NCBI RefSeq assembly: GCF_052118625.1
Contig: NZ_JBQKGW010000004.1
Coordinates: 132,455-196,454, forward strand
Direction of reading: 5' to 3'
DNA: 64,000 bases
Origin: Porcincola sp945869225
GTDB lineage: Bacteria; Bacillota; Clostridia; Lachnospirales; Lachnospiraceae
The position numbers were made by a program, and so were the translations under genes. Position 1 is the stretch's first letter; each line of letters begins with the position of its first letter. Below, piece by piece: positions 1 to 8,498 of this stretch. The notes beneath the pieces are model-generated. The model was not told where the DNA came from, ran no database searches, and saw only the letters and a program-made list of their open reading frames with translations.

Positions 1-1
1 T

Positions 2-805
2 ACAGCCCTTCGGACGGCTGACAGTTCAGATCCCACTTCCGACCAGATCCAGCTGCCCGCTTATGCCGGAGATACTCCCCTGTCCTGGAGCCGCCCGAAA
101 GGTCCCTTTCTCACGATTCTTTCCATCCTCACCATCCTCCTTCCCGCCCTTTTCTGGTTTCAGAAAGATGAAAAGATGAAAGAACTGGCAAAAAAGAGAC
201 GTGAACTGCTCGACCTGGACTACTCCGAGCTTCTCTTTAAACTCACGCTGCTGATCGGCGCAGGTCTGACCATTAAAGGTGCATTCTCCCGGATCTGCAG
301 CCAGCAAGACACTCTGCAGAACGGTTCATCTATGCCAGCCGGAACCGGAACAGGCTGCATCCAACATCCGCGTCACATCGGCTCTCAGAACACGTATACA
401 CAGAACACGAGCAGAAAAAGGCGGCATGAAAGCAATCGGCGGCACTTCCGGGAGATAAAGGGATCCCGTCCTGCATCTGCCCATCCGGTATATGGGGAGA
501 TCCGGATTCTGCTGCGCGAGATAACGGATGGCGTGCCGGAGGAAACCGCCTACGAAAACTTTGGCCGGCGCTGCGGACTTCCGACTTACATCAAGCTTGG
601 CTCCCTGCTCGCCCAGAATCTCCGCAAAGGCTCCAGCGGTCTGACCGCCCTGCTTGAAAAAGAAGCCTTTCTCTCGCTGCAGCAGCACCGAACCGCCGCC
701 AGGAAGATGGGCGAGCGGGCATCTATGCGGATGCTCTTTCCAATGCTTCTGATGTTTGTCGATGTCATGCTCATCATGATGGTTCCGGCTATGCTCAGTT
801 TCTGA
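2..805 (+). CDS. TadC-like type II secretion F-family protein (5' end outside window)
   Basis: The reading frame is open from the first bases of the window, so the start lies upstream. This is the C-terminal part of a Tad/Flp pilus inner-membrane platform protein. An early hydrophobic segment (about residues 40-58 of the visible part) is followed by a basic stretch and LDYSELLFKLTLLIGAG, typical of the F domain. The conserved core then reads GVPEETAYENFGRRCGLPTY and KLGSLLAQNLRKGSSGL. The protein ends with a C-terminal membrane helix rich in Met and Leu. Between the two conserved blocks is an unusually long polar linker of about 60 residues rich in Ser, Gln, Arg and His. Codon use there looks normal and the frame stays open, so I read it as an insertion rather than a frameshift. 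A prepilin peptidase and a TadZ-like protein lie 3-5 kb downstream, supporting a Tad role. Confidence 0.8.
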   Translation, partial: TALRTADSSDPTSDQIQLPAYAGDTPLSWSRPKGPFLTILSILTILLPALFWFQKDEKMKELAKKRRELLDLDYSELLFKLTLLIGAGLTIKGAFSRICSQQDTLQNGSSMPAGTGTGCIQHPRHIGSQNTYTQNTSRKRRHESNRRHFREIKGSRPASAHPVYGEIRILLREITDGVPEETAYENFGRRCGLPTYIKLGSLLAQNLRKGSSGLTALLEKEAFLSLQQHRTAARKMGERASMRMLFPMLLMFVDVMLIMMVPAMLSF

Positions 806-826
806 GACGGGTACACCCCTGATTGT

Positions 827-855
827 TTGACGATGTGCAGACTGCACGCTACAAT
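827..855 (+). promoter_or_regulatory. Sigma-A promoter of the nucleoside hydrolase gene
   Basis: TTGACG at 827-832 and TACAAT at 850-855 are separated by exactly 17 bp. The start codon follows 35 bp downstream of the -10, with AAAAGGAG as ribosome binding site. The hydrolase is therefore probably transcribed independently of the upstream tad gene. Confidence 0.7.
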
Positions 856-889
856 AATGCCAAAATGACGAAAAGGAGACAAATCAGAG

Positions 890-1912
890 ATGCTTGAAGA
901 AATCAATACAATTCGTCAGCACGAAGAATCGGACTTCTGCACTCATCCTGTCCGGAAGATCCTGATCGATACAGATCCTGGCGTGGATGACGCGCTTGCA
1001 ATCATGCTCTGCGCTGCCGATCCATCGGTTCAAATCACTGCCATCACGGCTGTTGCCGGCAATGTCGGTCTGAACCATACACTGGAGAATGCTCTGTATC
1101 TGAAGGAAGTCCTCGGGCTTTCTCATACCCTTGTATCGAAAGGGGCGGATCGTCCACTGGTTCTTTCCCCCGGGCGCGTCACAACAGTTCATGGAAATGA
1201 CGGCCTCGGCGGACTGAGTAAGGCCCCGAAAGCGTCCCCTGACGCCGTACCGGCATGGGAGCGGATTTACGAGACTGCCGTCCAGGAGAAAGGGAATCTC
1301 GAGATTCTGGCACTCGGCCCGCTGACCAACCTGGCCATCGCGCTCCGGAAGCATCCGGACCTGAAAAGTCTGGTTAAAAACCTGGTCATTATGGGCGGAA
1401 GCGCAGGAAGCGGCAATGTGACAGAAGAGGCAGAATTCAATGCCTGGGTCGACCCGGACGCCTGCGATGAGGTGCTTCACTCCGGTATCCCGCTTCTGCT
1501 CTGCGGGCTGGATGGTCTTCAGCCTGCAGCCCTGGAGTTTCCGGAGCTGGATGCCCTGATGAACACCTTTCAAAACCGCGGCGGCGTGACTGAAAGCCTT
1601 GCCGTTCCGATCATCCGCTTTATTCGCCATTCGAGAAAAGGCTGGGGAGGACACCACAACGTCTGCATCTATGATCTGGCTACCGCTGTCTGCTTCCTTC
1701 ATCCGGACGCCGCCCAGGCACGTTCCGCCCATCTGTCCTGTGTGACAGAGGATGGTCCCGCGCTTGGCAAGACTGTCGCATCGGCTGCCGTTTCCGGAGA
1801 AGCCTGCACCTCCCAGATCCTGTGCAGCATGGACAAGCAGCAGTATCTTGACGCGTTTCGCTTCATGCTGACCCGTCTGTCCGACCCGGATCTATCCCGC
1901 TCCTCTGTCTGA
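890..1912 (+). CDS. Inosine/uridine-preferring nucleoside hydrolase family protein
   Basis: A 340-residue member of the IUNH (nucleoside N-ribohydrolase) family, which cleaves the N-glycosidic bond of nucleosides to give a base and ribose for salvage. The calcium- and ribose-binding signature DTDPGVDDALAIML is at residues 27-40. HGNDGLGG, the middle motif VIMGGSAGSGNVTEEAEFN and the late HHNVCIYDLATAV motif (His plus catalytic-site Asp) are all in place, so the enzyme looks intact. It is predicted to be cytoplasmic, with no signal peptide. An extension of about 20 residues precedes the first beta strand. The start is set by AAAAGGAG 8 nt upstream. Base preference (purine or pyrimidine) cannot be assigned. 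It sits inside the tad locus but has its own promoter. Confidence 0.9.
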   Translation: MLEEINTIRQHEESDFCTHPVRKILIDTDPGVDDALAIMLCAADPSVQITAITAVAGNVGLNHTLENALYLKEVLGLSHTLVSKGADRPLVLSPGRVTTVHGNDGLGGLSKAPKASPDAVPAWERIYETAVQEKGNLEILALGPLTNLAIALRKHPDLKSLVKNLVIMGGSAGSGNVTEEAEFNAWVDPDACDEVLHSGIPLLLCGLDGLQPAALEFPELDALMNTFQNRGGVTESLAVPIIRFIRHSRKGWGGHHNVCIYDLATAVCFLHPDAAQARSAHLSCVTEDGPALGKTVASAAVSGEACTSQILCSMDKQQYLDAFRFMLTRLSDPDLSRSSV

Positions 1913-1943
1913 CAGCAGCCCCACAGGGTAGCAAAAATCAAAA

Positions 1944-1965
1944 AGGCGCACCCGCAGGTGCGCCT
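1944..1965 (-). terminator. Intrinsic terminator of the beta-propeller gene
   Basis: A 9-bp GC-rich stem (AGGCGCACC/GGTGCGCCT) with a 4-nt loop, followed on the minus strand by a U-rich tract. It lies 16 bp past the stop of the minus-strand gene and may also stop plus-strand reading from the hydrolase. Confidence 0.8.
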
Positions 1966-1980
1966 CTTCCAAAAGTCATA

Positions 1981-3858
1981 TCAGTGAAGCTTCAGACCCC
2001 ATATCTTGCTCGATCTCGTCCCGATGATGACATAGTTGTTATAGACAGCCGGGGACGCCTCAATTGCCCCCTCGCTCAGTTCGAACTGTGTGAACTGAGC
2101 GCCTGTCTTCCCATCCAGGAGATACATCCGACCGCCACAGCTTGCATAGATCACATATCCGGTTCCATCCTCGTTATAAACACAGACAGGGGACGACCAT
2201 GCATAGAATGCCTTGTGTTCCCATTTTACCTCTCCTGTCTTTTTATCAAGGCAGGCCAGAACACCACCTGAAGGCGTGCCCGTCATCGCGACTGTCACAT
2301 AGATGTTGTCATCCAGACTGTCCCGGCCAACCGCGATTGTCGACTGGACACCGCCGGAGACCCCCTTCTGAGAATAACAGTCATATTCCCGCTTCCAGAT
2401 GATTTCACCCGTCTCCGCATCAATCTTCCAGATCGGAATCGGAGCGGTCGTATTGCTCCTCCACCCTATATGAAAGGATGTCGATATGTACAGATACAGA
2501 TGCCCATTCTCAGCCGACAGTACAGGGGTATCGTTGGTATCATCCAGCGTATCCTGGACCCAGACCAGCTGCAGCGTATGCAAATCCATGCACATCAGGT
2601 TCCCGCCATTGTCCGCCACAAACAAATAGCCCTTGTATATGTCGCAGCTGTCCTCCATACCAAGCCAGTACTGCTGAACGCTCGTCCTTGTTCCCATGTA
2701 GTGCCATTTGACCACCTTGTCCGGATTGATCGAAATCTGTCCCGTCGTCTGGTCATATACAGTATTCAGATGGAAGAGATACAGGATGCCGTTTTCTCCG
2801 GGCCAGATCAGTGTATCGGTTTCCGCATCCACAAGTGGAGACGAATCAAAATAGCTCAGGTTTCCCCTGAGTGAGAATTCATCGATCGCTCCGAATTCAT
2901 ACATGGTGCTCATGTCTACCAGATTCACGATAAATGCATGAGCTGTTCCCTCATTGCTGTCATATCCGGCACCGACATAGAGGATCGGATATCCTCTGGG
3001 ATCAAGCGCACCCGCGCCCTTGAAGGTCCACCCCAGATAGAGCGGGTCCCTTGTCTTCTCCCCCGTTTCCATATCCAGGAAATAGACATATCCGTCCATA
3101 CAGGCATAGATGACTTCGACCAGATCGTCCTTCTCCTTCGCCCAGTCGTACATTGCCATGTTCTTTTTCTGATTTCGGCTCCACCGCCTGAGAAGCGGCT
3201 GTCCAGTCCATCCGGACCCGGTCCAGGTAGCTGTGCCGACAGTCAGGCCACCGGTCTGCTGGGTCCAGACTCCTTCGATGGAGGCATCCCGGATGTCTGC
3301 ATGTCCATACGTCGGATCGTCACGGAAGTTGTTTCCCCGGAAGGTCACAATCCCGTCCACATCCGTATAATCCTGCGGCATCCCGAACTGAATGTCCGTA
3401 TCAGATACATACGTCGACGGATCATCCAGGACTTTCCCATTTACTTCGATTCCTGTCGATGCAATCAGATTAGAAGGTCTGGTCGATTCCACCGCATGCG
3501 GGGAAAAAGGTACCTCTGTCTCCGGTTCTGCCGCCGGCTCCGACTCTGTCTCCACCCCAGACATCATGCCGCTTTCCGTCCCGATTCCGCCCGTCTCACC
3601 CAAGTGAGTACCGGCTGCGTTATACTTCGCCTGATGGATCAGATTCCAGGCGCCTTCCCATCCGCTTTCCAGGACCGTACAGATCTGCGAACGGCCTTCC
3701 CAGCAGAAAAATGCAGCCACCAGAACCGCCACAAGGATCAGCACATTCCTCATTGTATGTCTGGGCTTCAGACAACCCATGTCCTTGTAGGGTTTTGTCG
3801 CTGCATACCGGCTGTACAACCGATACTTTTCCTGCTCCGGGCTGCTCTCTCTGCTCAT
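1981..3858 (-). CDS. Membrane-anchored PQQ-type beta-propeller protein
   Basis: A 625-residue protein. A cytoplasmic N-terminus of about 35 residues is followed by one membrane helix (RNVLILVAVLVAAFFCWEG) and a Ser/Glu/Thr-rich linker. The large extracellular domain contains repeated PQQ-propeller signatures: YVYFLDMETGEKTRD, GYLFVADNGGNLMCMD, WKIDAETGEIIWKREY, VLACLDKKTGEVKWE and RMYLLDGKTGAQFTQFE. These match the repeat family also found in BamB. In a Gram-positive cell it is probably a surface-exposed scaffold or binding protein, not an outer-membrane assembly factor. No catalytic motif is visible, and PQQ binding is not implied by the repeat alone. GGGAGGGAG precedes the start. It is transcribed against its tad-locus neighbours and ends at its own terminator. 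Confidence 0.8.
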   Translation of the reverse strand: MSRESSPEQEKYRLYSRYAATKPYKDMGCLKPRHTMRNVLILVAVLVAAFFCWEGRSQICTVLESGWEGAWNLIHQAKYNAAGTHLGETGGIGTESGMMSGVETESEPAAEPETEVPFSPHAVESTRPSNLIASTGIEVNGKVLDDPSTYVSDTDIQFGMPQDYTDVDGIVTFRGNNFRDDPTYGHADIRDASIEGVWTQQTGGLTVGTATWTGSGWTGQPLLRRWSRNQKKNMAMYDWAKEKDDLVEVIYACMDGYVYFLDMETGEKTRDPLYLGWTFKGAGALDPRGYPILYVGAGYDSNEGTAHAFIVNLVDMSTMYEFGAIDEFSLRGNLSYFDSSPLVDAETDTLIWPGENGILYLFHLNTVYDQTTGQISINPDKVVKWHYMGTRTSVQQYWLGMEDSCDIYKGYLFVADNGGNLMCMDLHTLQLVWVQDTLDDTNDTPVLSAENGHLYLYISTSFHIGWRSNTTAPIPIWKIDAETGEIIWKREYDCYSQKGVSGGVQSTIAVGRDSLDDNIYVTVAMTGTPSGGVLACLDKKTGEVKWEHKAFYAWSSPVCVYNEDGTGYVIYASCGGRMYLLDGKTGAQFTQFELSEGAIEASPAVYNNYVIIGTRSSKIWGLKLH

Positions 3859-3951
3859 CGTTCGATACTCCCTCCCTTTATACCTGTTAAGGCCAGTCCA
3901 TTATCGCACCGCTGAAAAATCGCGTCAAACATCGATATGAGGTAACCAGAC

Positions 3952-4638
3952 ATGCTCCCACCCGATCTGCTGTTCCTGCTCTCCTTTTCAATGGGCTGCG
4001 CCATTTATGACCTGAAAACCGGAAAGATCCCGAATTTTTTCGTGCTCTGCGGACTTCTGTGCGGCTCTGCCACACTGCTTCTATCCTGTGCCGGAGCCTC
4101 CCTGAGCACGATCTTCCGGATCCGCTTTCCTGTTTTCAATCTCGCTCAGCCGGATCCAGCCAGCTGCATCCTGGGCTTCCTGCTGCCATACCTCCTCTTC
4201 GGACTTCCCGTCCTCCTCGGTATGATCGGCGGAGGCGACGTCAAGCTGCTGTCCGTCGCCGGTCTGTTTCTAGGCGCAGAAGCCGTATGGAACGTGATCC
4301 AGACCTCTGTCCTGATCGGTGCCGTCTATGCGGGGTTCATTCTGGTTCGTCACCGCAATGGATATCAGCGGTTTATGTTTCTCCGGAACTATCTCTGCGA
4401 GGTGGCATCTGTACTCCGCAGCCGCCAAACTCCCCCGGCCAGTCTTCCTGCCGTTTCGCACCCCAGCCTGTCCCTTTCAAATATCCATCCTTCCGGGGCA
4501 GCACATGCCGGCCCTCTGCTCTCTCATCCCCGCCTGCGCCGCTATCGCAGCGCAGGGACGGCAGATGCTGAATTCTGCTTCTCCGTCCCGATCTTTCTGG
4601 CACTTCTTTTTCACACCCTGCTGGCGCAGTTTCCATGA
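3952..4638 (+). CDS. Type IV/Flp prepilin peptidase (A24 family, TadV/CpaA-like)
   Basis: A 228-residue polytopic membrane aspartic peptidase expected to cleave the leader of Flp-type prepilins on the cytoplasmic side. The first catalytic Asp is in YDLKTGKIPNFF (residues 19-30) and the second in GGGDVKLLSVAG (about residues 92-103). Both are intact and correctly spaced for the short TadV/CpaA type, which lacks the N-methylation domain. The C-terminal third is proline- and serine-rich before a last hydrophobic segment, longer than in most TadV proteins. GAGGT lies just upstream of the ATG. The TadZ-like gene starts 30 bp downstream on the same strand, suggesting one transcript. Confidence 0.85.
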   Translation: MLPPDLLFLLSFSMGCAIYDLKTGKIPNFFVLCGLLCGSATLLLSCAGASLSTIFRIRFPVFNLAQPDPASCILGFLLPYLLFGLPVLLGMIGGGDVKLLSVAGLFLGAEAVWNVIQTSVLIGAVYAGFILVRHRNGYQRFMFLRNYLCEVASVLRSRQTPPASLPAVSHPSLSLSNIHPSGAAHAGPLLSHPRLRRYRSAGTADAEFCFSVPIFLALLFHTLLAQFP

Positions 4639-4668
4639 ACGTCTTTCACCATCACCAGAGGAGGTCTT

Positions 4669-5784
4669 ATGACAGAAACCAAAAAAATCTTTGCGATCTG
4701 CGATCTGGATGAACATTATGTCGTCCGGCTCGCGAACTACCTCACTGAAAAAAAGGCTGTTCCCTTCGAGATACTTGCCTTTACAAACCTTGACAGTCTC
4801 GCGATCTATGCCGGGGCACACCCAATCGAAATTCTCCTGATTTCGCGGCAGGCGCTGAATGAAAAGGTCAAGGAGCTGAATATCAGACGAATTCTGCTGC
4901 TAAGCGACAGCGATGAATTTGACCGCCAGCTCGCAGCGTCTCCGGATGACTTCCTTCATATCCCTGATGAGGAAGACACTGCATCATCCATTTCCTACCC
5001 GTCCATCCGGAAGTTCCAGTCCTCCGAGAACATCGCCAGGGAAGTCATGAGCTATTACACGGAGGGCCGCCTGGGACTTTCCAAGAAGCTTCAGGAAATC
5101 GGCACATCCATCTACGCTGTCCACTCCCCGATCGCCCGCTGCGGAAAAACGCTGTTCTCACTGACTCTATCGGAAATCCTGGGCGAAAAAAAGAAGACCC
5201 TCTACCTGAATCTGGAAAATTACAGCGGCTTTGAAGCCCTTTTCGGTCAGACATACCGGTCTGACCTGACCGACCTCGTCTACCTTTCCAGAAAAAATGA
5301 AGGGAGTCTTCCTCTAAAACTTGAACATGTCATCCGCCCGCTTCGGAACGCCGACTACATTCCTCCGGCTTTCTTCCCCGGTGACTTGAGAGAGATTCAT
5401 GCCGGAGAATGGATCTCCTTTCTCACTTCCACCGCTGCTTTTATGGAGTATCGGGCAATTGTCCTCGATATCGGAAGCGAGCCGTCCGGTATCCCCGACC
5501 TTCTCTCATCCGCCGCCCACATCTACATGCCTGTGCTTCCCGATCCACTATCCCGGGCAAAAATCTCACAGTATGAAAAGGATATGGAAGCCTTGTCCTT
5601 CAGTCCGCTGATGGACAGAACCGTCCGGCTGTACCTTCCGGAAGTTTCCGTCCGCGGGGGCGGAAGCGAATTCCTGGACCATCTGATCAGCAGTGATATG
5701 GGGCGCTATGTCCGAAGACTGCTCTCCGAGGAAGCCATGCAGGCGTGTACGCCTCCCCGGCATCAGGCAGCGATGCAGCCCTGA
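4669..5784 (+). CDS. TadZ/CpaE-like pilus localisation ATPase
   Basis: A 371-residue protein. An N-terminal receiver-like domain (residues 1-120; AICDLDEHYVVRLANYL) is followed by a MinD/ParA-like domain from about residue 145. The nucleotide loop reads SPIARCGKTLF (about residues 151-161). It keeps GKT but lacks the first signature lysine of the canonical deviant Walker A, as seen in TadZ proteins that bind ATP weakly. The later IVLDIGSEPSGIPDLLSSA corresponds to the Walker B/switch II region. TadZ proteins direct Tad pilus machinery to a cell pole or site. GAGGAGG precedes the ATG. The gene stops 12 bp before the end of convergent gpsA, so the tad segment ends here. Confidence 0.8.
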   Translation: MTETKKIFAICDLDEHYVVRLANYLTEKKAVPFEILAFTNLDSLAIYAGAHPIEILLISRQALNEKVKELNIRRILLLSDSDEFDRQLAASPDDFLHIPDEEDTASSISYPSIRKFQSSENIAREVMSYYTEGRLGLSKKLQEIGTSIYAVHSPIARCGKTLFSLTLSEILGEKKKTLYLNLENYSGFEALFGQTYRSDLTDLVYLSRKNEGSLPLKLEHVIRPLRNADYIPPAFFPGDLREIHAGEWISFLTSTAAFMEYRAIVLDIGSEPSGIPDLLSSAAHIYMPVLPDPLSRAKISQYEKDMEALSFSPLMDRTVRLYLPEVSVRGGGSEFLDHLISSDMGRYVRRLLSEEAMQACTPPRHQAAMQP

Positions 5785-5796
5785 TCCTCCCCGTTG

Positions 5797-6819
5797 TCAG
5801 GAACGGATATAGTCCTGCTCAGACTTCGGCGGCCGGGTCATCAGGTTCCGAACCGTCTCCCTCGGATCCGCACCGTGGTTGATCACAGCATCGACGGCGT
5901 CAACAAGCGGCATCTCCACGCCATACTTTTTCTCCAGCTCCAGCGCTGCAGGTATGGCATTGATGCCTTCGACAACCATCCCGACCTTCTTCACAGCCTG
6001 GTCCGGCTTCATTCCCTGCCCGATCAGGTGCCCGCAGCGATTGTTTCTGGAATGCTCGGACGTCGCTGTGACAATCAGGTCTCCGATTCCTGCCAGACCG
6101 TAGAAAGTCTCCGCCTTGCATCCCATCTTCAGGCCAAGCATCGTAATCTCATGCATGCCGCGTGTGATCAGTGCTGCCTTCGTGTTGTCACCATATCCAA
6201 GCCCGAGTGCGATCCCGGACGCAAGTGCAATGATATTCTTCAGGGCGCCACAGAGTTCAATGCCCAGTACATCGTCATTCGTATAGACGCGCATGACATC
6301 ATTCATAAAGACTTTCTGGACATATTCTGCCGTCTTCATATCTGTGCAGGACGCGACAATCGTCGTCGGAAGATCCAGTGAGACCTCCTCCGCATGGGTC
6401 GGGCCGGACAGCGCGACCAGCCTGACAGACGTATGTTTTCCGTCTTTGCCAAGCTCATCTCCAATCACCTGCGTCAGGGTAAACAGCGTATCCGGCTCAA
6501 TTCCCTTCGCCACATCGACAATCACCTGTCCATCCGGGATATACGGAGCCGCCTTCCTTGCTGTTGACCGGACAAAGACAGAGGGCACTGCAAAAAGAAG
6601 AATATCCTTTCCCGTGCATACCTCCTCGATGTCCTTTGTAAAGACAATCGAATCCGGAATGATCATGCCCGGCAGATTCGGGTGTCTTCTCGTCTTGCTG
6701 TATTCCTCCACTTCTTTCGGAAGGGCGGACCACACCATCACATCATAGCCCATGTTTGAAAGCATTCTGGCAAGCGCCATTCCCCATGTACCTGCTCCGA
6801 GGACTCCAATCTTTACCAT
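5797..6819 (-). CDS. gpsA: Glycerol-3-phosphate dehydrogenase [NAD(P)+]
   Basis: A 340-residue cytosolic enzyme making sn-glycerol-3-phosphate from dihydroxyacetone phosphate for phospholipid synthesis. The N-terminal Rossmann motif is VLGAGTWGMALARML. The family signature with the catalytic Lys is in ELCGALKNIIALASGIALGLGYGDNTKAAL (split here as ELCGALKNII and GYGDNTKAAL), and the C-terminal domain contains ETFYGLAGIGDLIVT. I chose the ATG at 6819 (MVKIGVLG) because it starts directly at the first beta strand and follows GAGAGGAATAG; the open frame extends 19 codons further without family similarity. The length matches the family. It is the last gene of a minus-strand run aspS-MATE-gpsA with gaps of 100-170 bp. 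Confidence 0.95.
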   Translation of the reverse strand: MVKIGVLGAGTWGMALARMLSNMGYDVMVWSALPKEVEEYSKTRRHPNLPGMIIPDSIVFTKDIEEVCTGKDILLFAVPSVFVRSTARKAAPYIPDGQVIVDVAKGIEPDTLFTLTQVIGDELGKDGKHTSVRLVALSGPTHAEEVSLDLPTTIVASCTDMKTAEYVQKVFMNDVMRVYTNDDVLGIELCGALKNIIALASGIALGLGYGDNTKAALITRGMHEITMLGLKMGCKAETFYGLAGIGDLIVTATSEHSRNNRCGHLIGQGMKPDQAVKKVGMVVEGINAIPAALELEKKYGVEMPLVDAVDAVINHGADPRETVRNLMTRPPKSEQDYIRS

Positions 6820-6987
6820 ATCTCTATTCCTCTCTGCGAACCCAAACCTGCACCGACAAAAGCATTCTACCATCATTCCAAGACGGGGGCAAACTGCACC
6901 CTTCTGCTGCCTTCGATCCCCTCCGCCTGCTCTCGATCTGCTTCGATCTGTCCTTAATATGCCCTCAACCTGTCTTCCACCCCTACG

Positions 6988-8397
6988 TCAGCATTCCTTC
7001 TTCTCAGATACCGGCGCTGCCGGAATCTCGCCCGGCTCCTTCCTTGCCTTCAGCTGCTTCAGGAATGAAACCGCGAACGGGACTGAGATCAGGGCTGCGG
7101 TGATATCTGAAATCGGCTGTGCGATCTCAATTCCTGTCAGACCGAGATAAAGCGGAAGGAGCTCGATCAGCGGAATGAAGCAGAGCCCCGTTCGAAGCGC
7201 GGATAGAAAAAGCGCCCTTCCACTTTTCCCGATACTCTGAAACATCATGTTAATCGGAACCGACAGCGGCTGAAACAGTGCGGACACACAGGCCCATCTC
7301 AGGGCAATGGTTCCGATTTCAATCACCTCCGGATCGTTGCGGAACCAGGTGATGATCGGCTGAGCAAAAATCATACAGACGACGGCAAACACGGACAACA
7401 GGCCTGCGGCCATTTTCACCGTGAAATGGAAGCTTTCGCGCACACGCTGGTACTTCCGTGCTCCATAGTTGAAGGAAATGACAGGCTGCATGCCCTGCCC
7501 CGTCCCGATCGCGCAGGCGCCGATGAAGAAGCTCATTCTGCCTACGATACTCATCGCTGCAATGGCCGGATCGCCGTACACCTTCGCCTGCTGATTCAGC
7601 AGGATGGTACTGGCCGCATTCAGCCCCTGGCGCAGAAGACTGGGCGATCCGACCTTCATGATCTCCCAGTACGTTGAAAGCTCCGTGCTGATACGGTGCG
7701 GCGAGACATCTGTAACGGTGATATGGATGTAGAACATTGAAAGAAGAATCAGAAAACTGATGATCTGAGAAAGGCAGGTAGACAGCCCGGCGCCGGACAC
7801 CCCCATCCTAAAGCCGAACATCAGGATCGGATCGCCGATCATATTCAGGATTCCGCCGGTTGTCAGGCCAATCATCGCGTACATCGCCCTGCCCTCATAG
7901 CGAAGCAGGTTGTTCAGCGTACAGCTTGCGGACAGAAACGGGCCGGCAATCAGAATCCAGACGGCATACTGACGGGCATACGGAAGGATGGTCTTGGTGC
8001 TGCCCAGAAAATACAGAACCCGGTTCAGATTCAGATAGAAGGCCAGTGACAAAAGCGTTCCCAGAAGGGAGGACAGGAAAAATGTACTTGCCGCGAACAT
8101 CTTTGCCTTTTCAGGGCTCTTCGCCCCGAGAAACCTTGCAACAAAACTTCCTGCGCCATGTCCGCACATGAATCCGATGGCCTGATAGAAGGTCATGAAC
8201 GCGAAGACAATCCCAACCGCCCCTGAGGCAGATGTCCCGAGCCGCGAGACAAAGTACGTATCTGCAGTATTGTAGATGTTTGTCACAAGCATGCTGATAA
8301 TCGTCGGGAACGCCAGCGTTCCGATCAGCTTCCCGATGGGTGTCTGCGTCATCCGAATGTACTGCTTCCTTGTCTGCTCTTCATTTTGATTCTGCAT
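6988..8397 (-). CDS. MATE family multidrug/metabolite exporter
   Basis: A 469-residue integral membrane protein with about 12 predicted helices, the size and two-lobed plan of MATE cation antiporters. The first helix starts after a short polar N-terminus (TPIGKLIGTLAFPTIISMLV). YNTADTYFVSRLGTSASGAVGI is typical of the clostridial DinF/MepA-like branch, and GTGQGMQPVISFNYGARKY is the equivalent motif of the second half. It exports organic cations or drugs using an ion gradient; the substrate cannot be told from sequence. The start is set by AAGGAA 8 nt upstream. The last residues are charged and cytoplasmic. Confidence 0.9.
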   Translation of the reverse strand: MQNQNEEQTRKQYIRMTQTPIGKLIGTLAFPTIISMLVTNIYNTADTYFVSRLGTSASGAVGIVFAFMTFYQAIGFMCGHGAGSFVARFLGAKSPEKAKMFAASTFFLSSLLGTLLSLAFYLNLNRVLYFLGSTKTILPYARQYAVWILIAGPFLSASCTLNNLLRYEGRAMYAMIGLTTGGILNMIGDPILMFGFRMGVSGAGLSTCLSQIISFLILLSMFYIHITVTDVSPHRISTELSTYWEIMKVGSPSLLRQGLNAASTILLNQQAKVYGDPAIAAMSIVGRMSFFIGACAIGTGQGMQPVISFNYGARKYQRVRESFHFTVKMAAGLLSVFAVVCMIFAQPIITWFRNDPEVIEIGTIALRWACVSALFQPLSVPINMMFQSIGKSGRALFLSALRTGLCFIPLIELLPLYLGLTGIEIAQPISDITAALISVPFAVSFLKQLKARKEPGEIPAAPVSEKKEC

Positions 8398-8447
8398 ACC
8401 ATGATTCCTTCATTCCTGTGGGACTGCCGCTCCACCACAGACAACAG

Positions 8448-8476
8448 AGCGGCAGAGCCTGATTCTCTCTGCCGCT
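8448..8476 (-). terminator. Stem-loop after aspS
   Basis: A 9-bp stem AGCGGCAGA/TCTGCCGCT with an 11-nt loop, 23 bp past the aspS stop. The U-tract on the minus strand is weak, so it may attenuate rather than end transcription into the MATE gene. Confidence 0.5.
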
Positions 8477-8498
8477 TTCATGTCTTCCGTATTTCCTG

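Noticed and set aside
290..480. Possible double frameshift in the TadC-like gene
   Set aside because: The linker is unusual, but the frame stays open with normal codon use and the conserved blocks on both sides are in the same frame.
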